Part shown: positions 13,501-23,764 of the stretch, in pieces | Position numbering within the stretch: the stretch's first letter is position 1 | How the letters are laid out: each line of letters opens with the position of its first letter | Translations under genes and position numbers: made by a program | Origin: Ephydatia muelleri | Taxonomy: Eukaryota > Porifera > Demospongiae > Spongillida > Spongillidae | DNA: 64,000 nucleotides | Direction of reading: 5' to 3' | Assembly (NCBI GenBank): GCA_013339895.1 | Contig: JABACO010000016.1 | Coordinates: 2,243,267-2,307,266 of the forward strand | The notes under the pieces: generated by a model | Told to the model about the DNA's origin: nothing | The model's database searches: none | What the model saw: only the letters and a program-made list of their open reading frames with translations

Positions 13501-16500
13501 ATGCAGGAGATTCAGCGATATAAGGCTGAAGACATAAATGTTAGCCAGTGTTGTCCAGAGGAGTCTGACGTTCTGAAGTATTGGCGTCTTAAAAAGGCCG
13601 AGTACCCAACATTGGCAATCATTGCACGAGCATTTCTTGGTTTTGCTGTATCAGCAGCTGGAATTGAACGTGATTTTTGCAGTGCTGGAAGCACAATCAC
13701 TGTAAGAAGGAACAGTCTAGATAATGCAATCGCTAGGCAGTAACCCCATCGCCGCCCAGCTGAGAGCACACTTTTTAAATAAACTAATCGACCTTCGAAA
13801 TCATATAATGATAGGCGCAAAATCTTTATTGTTTTCAAAGATTAAGCAAGCGCACTTTTCTCATGAAATATGTTTACGTTGTATAACAAATCCGAGATGC
13901 ACATGTAGTCTGACAGCCGGCCACAGGGTTAGGACTCGCATTATCTACATCACCGCGCCGTACCCCAATTAGTGATTTACGTACTGGTGTATCGGCTTTA
14001 TTTCGGCACTTTTCTATTTTCGATTTGCCACTCAACATGAAGGACACTGTGCACCATCAGTTCTACATCTTATAAAAATCACTTTCTCGATAGAGAAGTT
14101 TTTATTTATTTACTTGTTTCCCTAATTTATATTCCCTCCCCCCTCCCCCTCCCCCCACAGTAGTGATAGCTATTGGTTTGGTTCTAAAAACATATTCTTG
14201 GTACCGCTTTCGCTCGTAGCCCGCTTGGAAGACTTCTTGGTATCGAGCCCGCTTGGAGTAGGCGTCTTCATGGTACCGCTTTGGCTCGCTAGCACGCTTG
14301 GACTCAGGGTCTTTTTCGTACCTGGTACTCTTCCTCTAACTCTTTTTCGACCTAATGCATGTTTTTTTGATTTCAATTTATTTATTTATTTTATTTTATT
14401 TTCTAGAAGTCTGAAATGTCCTCTATACATCGCTTCTTATGCACTGAGAATCGGAGTATCTGTCATCAGGCCCGTAGGCTGGTCGGGAGATGGGGGGGTT
14501 CGGGAAACAATGAGGGTGGAACTAACTAGCGGGGGAGGGGCCTTCCCTGCATGGGGTATGGGGGAGCGCTGTAAGCTCCCCCATCGGGGTCTGGGGCGGA
14601 GCCCCAGCAGCTTTGCAACTTTTACAATGTTGAAGTCACAAAACATTGCATAATTGCGTAGAAACATGCCAAAAACAGATAGTAAATATGACAAGAATTA
14701 CTTTTTTGCTTCCAGAGTCTAGCTCGCAAGTGCGAGACTTCAGAAAGTTTGGAAGCAAGCGTATCTGGCTAGTTAACGAGACTTAGTCTAACTTTCCTAT
14801 CTACGGATAGATCAGGAAAGTTAACTCGAAAGCCAGACCTACTTCGTATTCGAACGGCACAACGCCATTGTAAATTAATCTTTGTGCAGTTCAATATCGA
14901 AGTAGGTCTGGGCGTCTGGCTCAAGCCGGACCTATACTTCGCAAAGTATCATTAATGAACCATATACCGGCATGTACTTGAAGTGCCCCGGATCCGCCAC
15001 TGACTCCGACTGCAGTTTGTTACGGGCCATGGGCGCCCCATTTATCAGTCACGCTCGCTAATTTTCATTTGTATAACGTCATACATGTAAAATAATTAAT
15101 TAATTCATTGGCAAAGAATAATTCATGGTAAGCGGAAAGAAGCGGAAAGAAGCGGAATCAGCTACGGCAAGCGGGACCAAGCTGGGCAGGCGGAACCAGC
15201 TTGCCAATTGGGCAAGCGGAGCTAGCTTGGACGGGCGGGGGGGTTCGACCGAACCCACCGACCCCCCCCAGCCTACGGGCCTGGTCATGGAGTTGTAAGG
15301 CGCAGAATTTTTAACTTAGCCATACATTTCAACATAAGCGTTATTATTTCTATTGCGCGTTCTGTAAATTTTATAACAGGGCCGTAGCCAGAGGGGGTCG
15401 GGTGGGTCGAACGACCCCCTCTCCCGAAGAAGAGGTCCGTTCGTAAATACATGTTAATATAATCATTGATACGCATGCAATACTTCCACTACACGTTATA
15501 GAAATGGACGGTCCTGGATAACTCGCTATAGCTTTATATGTATAGAGTGATAAAAACATTTAATGTTTTTATAACTAACTTCACGATAACGAAACTCCAG
15601 CAATCACTAGCAAAGAATCGAAGCCTTTTGAGTATGCCTGGGAGAAAACAAGACGACGATAGGATACGGAAACACGCTGCATCTATCACACAGGACATAT
15701 CTATCTGTTCTGAAAGAATGCGAGAGGTCAGCCAGTGTTATCAGACGGCTGGACAACTTCACCCGCCATAGCAGGCTGGTAGGAACGGTTAACGGCACTT
15801 GCACTTATGCATATAAATTATGATGAAGGACATCAATTTGGAAGTATTTTTGCTCACCTACACCCCTGGAAACTAATGCTGGATAATATTAAATGCTGGC
15901 AATGAGTTTAGTGTATAACTTCACCTTTGCGTTTGCCTTGTTTGTTAGCCGTTTATTTGAAACGTCAAGGTTGATGCCAACGTTAATTAAGTCCCCGCTT
16001 TTTGAATCCACCTACGCTCGCTATAGATCGGGTCCCAAATAGAACGATTTCGACCCCCCACGTTCAAGTGGCTGGATACGGCCCTGATCATAATGTATGC
16101 GCTATAGGTCCCTTTTCGCGGAAATATCTCATAGCTTGGTTCGCACATTTTGTTTTGAACAATATCCAGCCTGTATGGTTCGCAGGATCACTTTGGTAGC
16201 AGGCCTCTTCGCAAGACTTCTTATACTTAGGGGATCGGCTTTATAGTGGTTCCTGTGGGCTGTCCGCATGCAGACTAAATAAAGGGGATTTGTGCTACAA
16301 CGAAAACATATTCTAAGAGAAAAGAGTTTGCTCTCGTAAAGGCTATTCTAGGAACTACATGTACATGTTGTTTGCCTAACGATGATGATGCCTTTTGTAA
16401 GACCTAACTGTGCTTCGCTTGCAAGAAGCCGTAAGTAAAGTTTAGTAGTGCAGATGCATTGCTCAGCACTAGTATACACAGAAAGGGTAATGTAATTTTT

Positions 16501-19157
16501 TCTTGACCCTCTTTGGACATTATGTCATCACCTACAAACATTGAGGTGGCCCGAAAAAAGAAATTGTTCGGGGAACGTGTAGAAATGGAAGTAATACAGA
16601 GTGTCCATGAATGAACAGGACAGGTTTAAATGGTGATAGTTGATATTTTGTTTATAAATGGCACTGATTAAGCAAATAGTGTAGGTGAAAATAAGTTAAA
16701 CAGTTGAGTACTTCAATTCAAATATTTAACAATCGAATTTATCGAGGCCCTCTGTAATCACCAATATTCAAGTTAGCGTTTAATAACACTTGATTTTTAA
16801 CTAACTTTAATTAGCCTGAGGTCAATTTATCTGGTTTGGATTGATTAATTAATTTAAATGCTGAGTTATTTTGCTAATATCATTTTATGTTTAATGGCTT
16901 ATTAAGTCTACTTAGTTTTGTTTATAAATGACAATTACACACTATCCTTAATTAGAAAAACACACATTAATCACTGATCATCAAATAACTTAATTTCAAT
17001 ATTGAGTTATTAAATTACAAAGTCTCTTGATTGTGAGAGTTATCAAGTTTGATTTGTTGATTTGAATTTTTTTATAAAAAAATTTAGTCTACTAAAAATA
17101 AAAATCACAATACAGATTGTCACACATCATTAGTTCATGCACTATTGTTGTTGATTTTAGTTAGTTAATATTAAATACACTTAAAATTTTGTTTGCACTA
17201 TTATTATCATTAGTGTACAACCTTATAATAAGCTTATTAACAACTAATAGTATGGAGTTATAATGATTAAAATATGTCCTGTTCATTTCTGGACACCCTG
17301 TATAATCTGCCCGGGAGACATATCTATTAACACCTATCATGGTATACTATAATCTAGATTCATTTGTACCTGCAGGCAACAACAATATGTTTGTGTCACA
17401 GCTACAGTTTAGAATCCATACTACTGGATTAGGTTAATGCTAATGTTTACACAACACCTTGTATCGTTCATGCAATATTTACATTTTATTCATAGTATTC
17501 TGCATGCGTCACTCCTGCTATGAAAATGATGAGTTTTCGTGTGAGCATTGTTTTATGTTGTACGTATAGTAATTTTCTCCTACAGTTTGCCACTGAATAA
17601 TTTAATTTATTTATTATTGTAATTTTACTAAACTTTTATTTGTGAATTTGCCACTTCCTAACATGATATAAGTACATGCATATCTATGCATGCTTAAAAA
17701 ACCCTCAACATTATGATTAATGGCAATTGCCAGAGGACCGTCTACTGTAGATGTCACTGAGCGTCTGAGAGACTGATGTATGAAATTATTTCGCCATTCT
17801 TCCTCTCATAGAATATATGATTATAAACTAAGTGAGCCTCTAGGACCTGGAAGTCACAAAGAGCGATATGGATTCATATACAGGCATGTTGCATGTGACT
17901 ACTGACCCTGTAGATAGTGCATTTTTCTGACGGCAGTCACGGTTTTTAAATTAACACAGAACTGATACAGTACAAATCACCAACGTCTATCAGTACGATG
18001 ATTCCATTCAGTTCAGTAGGCCACCATATTGTGTTGAAGTCCAAGAGCTTCCAAAGGCTGGTGAGAGAAATATAGATTTAATGTATTTGATTGAAGCTGA
18101 CAATCTATTGTGTATAGCTTATTTAAGGAAGCAACTTGATAAATTTTGGATGGTTGGAATACACACAAGACCAGGAAATACCATTTGTGAGCTTCAGAAG
18201 CTAGAGGACGTATACAAGGCTATGGGATCTCCAAACAGAGTGGTTTTCCTTGGAGATTTCAATGCAGACTGCACCTACTTTGAGAAATACGATGAAAAGA
18301 AGATACCGTTTTTGTTTTTACGTTCAAAATCTGGGATGAATATGCTTCCATTTAAAAATAATGCAAAAACAAATGTGAAGGGGACTTGTACATATGACAG
18401 GATTGTTGTGTCGCAATCCGTGTTTGAAGAGGTGCAGGGAAAACAAGCCGAAGTCGGCACATTTGATAAGGTCCCTACAGGAAATGTATGTTGCATTGCA
18501 TGTATATCCCACATCATTGCACTATACATTTTGGGGGATGGGATTGGGGTTGACAGCATGAAGCTGTGAGTGATCATTTTCCAATCAAGATGACACTGCA
18601 AGGTTAGTTGCATGCATGCGTAAAAATTCTTGATAAAAATATTTATCTATTACTATAATTATATTGAATGGGAACATTGCACAATATCATGAATTTGTTG
18701 CATATATCACACAATCTATACGCAAAGAGGTCTACAGAATGTATACCTTTTTGTACTGGGTTCCGTCGTAGGAATAACGTATAATGATTTTGCTAGGTTG
18801 TGGAGATATCAGCATAATGTAGTTTGCACTGCGGTGCCACAGCTAGCCTCTGTGATAGAGCAGCCTCAAGACAGATTCTATGCTAAATAGCTATACTATT
18901 GACCCAGGTCCTAATACAGTACACAATGCGGTGATGTAAAGGTCTGCATGGGGCTGATGATTGCTGCACCGCTCTAAATGTTCTATACTTCCTTTTAATT
19001 GGTGGCAAAACTTCATACTGATATGGATCATTGTTGCTAGTGAAGAGAATTTGTGTTTTATAGTTTTTACCCTTTCTATTAGGGTCTGCAAAAGGGTGCA
19101 GGACAGCCATCTGTGAATGAGCCACAACCTACAAAGAAAATAAAGAAACCGGGCTAA
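10580..19157 (+). CDS. DNase I-family secreted endonuclease, 6 exons, 313 aa
   Basis: Exons 10580-10717, 10787-10890, 17812-17883, 17960-18485, 18557-18602 and 19102-19157 join in phase to 942 nt. Residues 1-18 form a signal peptide (SLWILLVFVSSCYC), followed by KITIGAFNVQQFG, the start of the DNase I beta-sandwich. The catalytic landmarks are present: LIQE (metal-binding Glu), KLSEPLG..SHKERY, VYQYDD, GIHTRPGN (His), VVFLGDFNADC (Asp/Asn, Cys) and VSDHFP (Asp-His). The family cuts double-stranded DNA in a Ca/Mg-dependent way, outside cells or in the secretory path. Length compares with 282-305 residues for human DNASE1 and DNASE1L3. The short basic tail PTKKIKKPG recalls the basic tail of DNASE1L3, but orthology to one paralogue is not shown. 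Intron 3 appears to use a GC donor at 17884. Intron 2 is 6.9 kb because of transposons. Confidence 0.9.
11075..11218. repeat. Near-perfect hairpin, 54-bp arms
   Basis: Positions 11075-11128 and 11165-11218 are reverse complements with one mismatch that I can see, separated by a 36-nt GC-rich loop. It lies in intron 2 of the DNase I-like gene, just before the hAT element. It could be a fold-back MITE, the end of a larger element, or the template of a hairpin RNA. Confidence 0.85.
11586..13743 (+). mobile_element. hAT-family transposase, inactivated
   Basis: Three consecutive frames, 11586-12347, 12341-12859 and 12952-13743, read as one hAT transposase. The N-terminal part has a possible BED-like zinc region (YTCG, FFCMIGKC, HLREVH). 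The middle has VDLWTC and LTDLMSATTDAGSDIK with CMSHLLNCAL. The C-terminal dimerisation region is clear: YPTLAIIARAFLGF, then AAGIERDFCSAGS and RRNSLDN. Breaks lie near 12340 (an A run), 12860 (a short piece KPFVIEADHELLLQ follows in a second frame) and 12958, so three shifts in all. Terminal repeats were not securely found. Subterminal GAATG-rich repeats occupy 11270-11450. It inserted in intron 2 of the DNase I-like gene in the same orientation. Confidence 0.85.
14467..15283. mobile_element. Non-autonomous DNA transposon, 817 bp, 5-bp target duplication
   Basis: Terminal inverted repeats CAGGCCCGTAGGCTGG and CCAGCCTACGGGCCTG are flanked by GTCAT on both sides (14462-14466, 15284-15288). The empty site, one GTCAT, is seen as its reverse complement at 41725-41729 inside the other copy of the host repeat. 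The CAGG terminus fits hAT-like elements; a 5-bp duplication suggests the hAT5 type. The right part has degenerate AGCGGA subterminal repeats. No transposase frame is present. Confidence 0.8.
15377..16086. mobile_element. Second non-autonomous hAT-like element, 710 bp
   Basis: Terminal repeats CAGGGCCGTAGCCAG and CTGGATACGGCCCTG, each followed inward by a CGACCCCC-type segment, bound a non-coding interior. Flanks ATTTTATAA and ATCATAATG show no clean target duplication. It interrupts the same host repeat as the element at 14467-15283. The end sequences of the two resemble each other, so they may be relatives. Confidence 0.7.
16597..17300. mobile_element. Tc1/mariner-like non-autonomous element, 704 bp
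   Basis: Ends CAGAGTGTCCATGAATGAAC and, inverted, CAGGGTGTCCAGAAATGAAC, each next to TA (16595-16596, 17301-17302), fit a TA target duplication. The interior is very AT-rich with no transposase. The CAGGGTGTCC terminus is of mariner style. It lies in intron 2 of the DNase I-like gene. Confidence 0.7.
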
Positions 19158-19389
19158 TTCTCACATAAATTGTTTCTCATGAATGCTTAACATATAATGT
19201 TCTGTGCAATTAGGTTTACTGTATATATCATCGTCACTGGAATTGTGGTCCCGAAAATATTGCTCTTGGGGACTGATTATTTTTTTGAAAATTTTGTTTG
19301 CCCCAGAAGCATTTTTTCAGAAATAAATAAATAAAATTGTCATGCCCTTAAAATTTTGATCCCCCATATCAGACCACTTTTATGGTCTG

Positions 19390-19905
19390 CACAAATATGC
19401 ACAAACGTTTGAACCCTGAGTTGCAGACATCCTTCTCAATCAGCTGTAGTGCAAAGCATCCAGTGTAATGTACTATATCAATGGAATCCACACAGAGAGA
19501 ATAGCAAAAAGCAGATCAAAGAGTGAATTTATGTCTGTTCAAGTTGTATACATGTGTAATTCATTAACCATAATTAATGTCATTAGATGGTTGCTATTTA
19601 ACAATGTGCCCAAAATTGAGAAATTAGTTTTCAGCCAGGACACATTGTACTATTTACTTCATTTATAAATACCAGCAGTTAAGTTCTTCGATAAATGAAG
19701 GTATTTTTGCAGTGCACCTTTAGATATTGGTTATGAACCAGGAGAGTGAAGAACACCTAACTTGAGTTTTCAATATGACTTTAGCAATTAACATGCAGGA
19801 TCTAGATTTCATGCGCATACATGAACATACGTATGCTGCTATTGTACCAGGCACCTGATACAAATTGTATATCACTTGACACACTGTACCCTGGTATCTG
19901 TGCGT
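19390..19905 (+). pseudogene. Diverged copy of the last exon and 3' flank of the first gene
   Basis: The run GTTGCAGACATCCTTCTCAA and onward to GAATTTATGTCTGTT parallels 8423-8573 base for base with small indels. Similarity continues weakly to the AACTTGAGTTTTCAATATGA stretch (compare 8700). The copied exon no longer reads in frame, so it is non-coding. It lies 230 bp after the stop of the DNase I-like gene. Confidence 0.7.
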
Positions 19906-20652
19906 ACATTGAGTTCATGTACTATCCAATAATCAATGTTGAAAGCAACATATCAGTTGTTATTTTCATGCATACCAGTATGTAAAGCAGATTACTAACC
20001 ATATAATAATGACAAACTGTTTATATCCCGCACCATCTGGAAACATTTACTAAGTTCAAAAGTTTTTGTTTTTGTTTTTGTTGTTCCAATTAATGCCAAC
20101 AGATGCGGCAGCACTTTGAAACGCATTCTCTAAATGGTTGGGTTTTTTTTTCTTCTTAATTCATTTTTTTTTGTCTATAAAGCTTTGGCATTTTTCAATT
20201 TTACATGAAAAATCAAATACAGTCCTGTAATGTCAATCATACTTACATCCAGAAGCTTTGATAAGTACATGTACAAGCATATCACGTATTTTCATGGCTC
20301 AGTCGCTCTTAAGTATGCACGTCGTTGGATTTTGTTAAACATTCAAAACATTTGACATCATATGCTCACATACAGAATGATCACAACACAGTGCAAAGTG
20401 AAAGGAGGCTACAATTTGCTAAGAACACACACACACACACACCTACACACACACACAAACACACATGTACACACACAACAAACACATGCACACATGTACA
20501 AATACATACACAACACACACATTCACACACACACGCACACACACATACCCACATGCACACATACGCACACAATACACACACGACACGCATAACTACAATA
20601 AAATAAAAATAATGTTAATAACATAAAATTGCGCCCGTTCAAATAGTTTCTT
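19906..20652. other. Intergenic, with CA microsatellite
   Basis: Between the relic and the 3' end of the Rab-like gene. A (CA)n-rich tract occupies about 20423-20590 (ACACACAT, ACACATGC variants). Nothing coding is supported. Confidence 0.7.
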
Positions 20653-22893
20653 TTAGCGTCTACAGCAGCCTGAACTATTATTGCCGCCTCTTGTTGAATT
20701 GCCGCTTTTCAGCAGCTGCACAACATCTTTCGAACCAGATGCTGACTGGTTCGAGCACTTCACAATTGCTCTTGCAATCTCTTCAAACAGGGTCTGTACG
20801 TTTGTCCCTTCTTTTGCACTTGTTTGGAAAAAAAGGTGCTTGTGTTTATCAGCCAACGCCTGCAAAGCAAATTCATTTCAAAAGTACAAGTCATGCCCGC
20901 ATGTGCATGCAGCCAGCGCGAACTCTAAAATATGGCTAACATGCACCTTCCCCTTACAGTACCTTTGCGTTATCTTCATGAACGACTTGCTTCTCTCGCA
21001 GGTCTGTCTTGTTTCCCACTACTGCCAGCTGCACATTCGGTGCTGCGTAGCGGCAAACGTCGTCAATCCAATTCTGCGCGCTATCGAAAGACTCCTGAAG
21101 CGGCAGGTGAGACTGAGGCGCACTGTGACATTAAATAGGGTGCAAACCAACCTCACTGGTGACGTCATAAACAACTATACCAAATGCTGCTCCGTTGTAG
21201 TAGTTGGCCGTAATGGAGTCGTACGATTCGTGTCCTACAGTATCCCACTTTACGTGCAAGCAGTAAGTACAAACAGCTGAATGTGCGCTGCATTGCATAT
21301 ATACGACAAGCAATACGCTGCCAATTTATTGTTAATTGCAAATTGAGTGCAGTGAAAATAAAATTCTACGGTAGCAACATTAAATTAAACGAGCGAAACC
21401 ACTTAAAAAGCACATCTCCGTGCTGGCATAGTTTATCACATCGGGATAATGAAATAAAAGGCTAAATTGCTTGTACTGCAACATATGCTTATGTGATCTA
21501 CTATGAGTTGATTTAGTGATTTGAACAAACAAACAGAAAAGCAACAACAACAAAATCACACTTATGGAGACACCACAACAGGCATGCATGCATTTTCAAC
21601 ATCACGCATTTTCGAACGACTCAATGGCACGAACCTTCGCATTAATTAGGTGGCGGTTACTGTACGTACGAATTGTAGTATTCGGTGTACCATGCACCGT
21701 GTCCACGGTATGAATGCGATTACATGACATGCGGTGAAAGAGCTCACATCTTGGTGAACTTGCCTTAACCACTGTAATTATGCAGGTTGATACATACTGT
21801 ATGAGCACTTTAAATGTGTAATTTCATGGATTGATGATAATCTTGTGAAGCAATATAGGAGAAATGCATTTTCTGCATCCAATGTTGTGCAAGCCGTTTA
21901 TTGATCTATACTTTTTTGATCATGCCTAGTTAACTATAACTCACTGAAAATAAAACTGATTAAAAGCTGTGGGTGCATAATTTAACTTGCCATACGGCGC
22001 AAAGCAATAATAGCATGCTCACGTGCTTACAATATTGAGATTGATACGAACACCGTCCACAGTCATAGGGTGCATCACCTGCCGCAGGAAGGGAGAAGGG
22101 TACTTTAAGTGAGCGTTTGGAGAAATTCTATCAGGGCAAATACTAAGTCCTCCCAAAAGGCATGCAGACAATTACATGTACGATACTGGAGCACTTTCAT
22201 CATGCTAACGCCTTCATAGTTTGGTTGAATGTAGTAGGCTAGGGGAAAAATGCCAGCTTTTTTTTTTTTGTATATCGTGTATTACGTCATTGCATATTGT
22301 TTATTTATAGCTTAGTCGTATTACAAATAGTTATGCCATTGCAAACACATTAGACATATGCATCAATTACAACCGAAACCAAGAGTTATAGACACAGTAG
22401 ATCTGCACTACAGTGTATAATGCGAGCCTTACCGTATCAACTTGAGTCGTCATGCCTGTTGTGCTTATGAACTGGCCTTTCTGAAAGGGAAGAGGCAATG
22501 AGTGCAACCACTGGATCCGATGCGCGATCAGAAAATTTGAACGCACGTTATCGCAAGGCCCACCATACCGACATGCACGCAACACTATAGTAAGCCCTCT
22601 TCAGGGTCGTACGACCTCTCGTTGCGTGTTTTACCTCCTGCCGTATCAGCCCACCCCCTTACTCTGCAACAACAACAACACCCTAAGAGTATGGGAGCAT
22701 TCTTTTTATCTAAATGTCACTAACCACAAAGCGTAACACCAGTGAAGTCTTGCCGACCGCACTGTCTCCAATAAGCACCACCTTGTACGTTTTGACTACG
22801 TCTCTACGCAGACAAAAAAAATAGAAAAGAAAAAAAGAATCGTTGGAAGTTGGAAGCAATCATCGGCCAGTAATCTAACTCAACTCACCCCAT
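20653..22893 (-). CDS. Rab5-like small GTPase with altered switch regions, 7 exons, 204 aa
   Basis: Exons, 5' to 3' on the minus strand: 22893-22889 (ATGGG only), 22803-22725, 22480-22433, 22078-22031, 21247-21152, 21094-20963 and 20859-20653. They total 615 nt in phase. G1 is GDSAVGKTS (residues 14-22), followed by LVLRFVKGQF as in Rab5. G4 is NKTD, G5 is TSAK, and the tail GGNNSSGCCRR carries a CC prenylation motif. VVYDVTSEESFDSAQNW also resembles Rab5. Oddities: G3 reads WDTVGHE rather than WDTAGQE, so the catalytic Gln is His; switch I reads STTGMTTQVDTV rather than the Rab5 STIGAAFLTQTV. Rabs recruit effectors to endosomal membranes when GTP-bound. Here hydrolysis and effector choice are probably changed. 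It could be a lineage-specific paralogue rather than Rab5 itself. Confidence 0.85.
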
Positions 22894-23764
22894 TATTGCG
22901 ATCTTTGTTTGCTACACTCCCGGCAACACAGAAGGGGGTGTATAAGGCCGCGCCCCGTACAATCACGTGAGTATACGGGCATCCGTTTACGTCAAGCGGT
23001 CAATTTCCTTGGCTTTCAAAGGCGTTACATGACGAAATTAGTCATCGGAGCTGTAGAGATTATGCATTAGAGATTGAAGATATAATTTTTTTTTTCGAAC
23101 TCCCTAACGTAATGGAAAAATGTAAGACCCGCTAATATGTGAACCGGTGGGAATAGGATTGCATACATGGCAAAGTTGGAATGGAAACAGGAGTACTAAG
23201 TGAAAAGATATGGCACAGACCTATATATATTAAGCACCAAGTCAGGAACTTAAATAACGTTGAAAACCTGGGTGGGCCTAAATTGGAAGGAACCTACTCC
23301 TCGTCAGCGAGGGGTCTGAATCGAAGCCACAGAGGCCGGCTACTGGTAATATTTACACACACTTGCCGACGTTGAAAAGAGGTCAGGGTTACATATTTAT
23401 GCACCTCATTTCTCATTTTTGATAATCGTTTACATAAATCTATCACACTCACAGTTAATACACACGTGGAACCGATAAAAGTCTTTTTAGTGACTGGACT
23501 AGTGACGTTAAGAGAAAATGAATAATGATATTGAGTGGTACAAAATTGTATAAATTGCTATAAAATTGATTGGAATTAAAGACTAGAATTAATACTGTTG
23601 GGAAACAATAATTCAAAAAAATGATCATGGTATGTTCATTGAGTTTTACAGCCACTCCTGGACCGCCCTGTTTCTTTCACATTCTGAGTATAAATAGAGA
23701 TGACGCAATCCGTGCACTCAAATTATATACCATTGAATTAGTTTCACTCACCAAATTTAAATCA
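22894..23764. other. Intergenic between Rab5-like gene and paralogue C
   Basis: Holds the 5' flank of the Rab5-like gene and the 3' flank of C, both on the minus strand. No coding sequence, TATA box or X-box was recognised. Confidence 0.5.

Larger units (their letters stand above)
14341..16123. mobile_element. Small TIR element interrupted by two other elements
   Basis: Left end CTTTTTCGACCTAATGCATG (near 14341) and right end GTATGCGCTATAGGTCCC (near 16095) match the ends of the uninterrupted 215-bp copy at 41621-41835, in inverted orientation. Internal pieces 14400-14466, 15284-15376 and 16087-16123 also match that copy in order. The original element was therefore about 215 bp and was split by insertions at 14467-15283 and 15377-16086. 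Confidence 0.75.

Noticed and set aside
22894-22960. Possible X-box upstream of the Rab5-like gene (GTTTGCTACACTCCCGGCAAC region)
   Set aside because: The half-sites are too far apart for the RFX spacing, and that notation is only suggestive.
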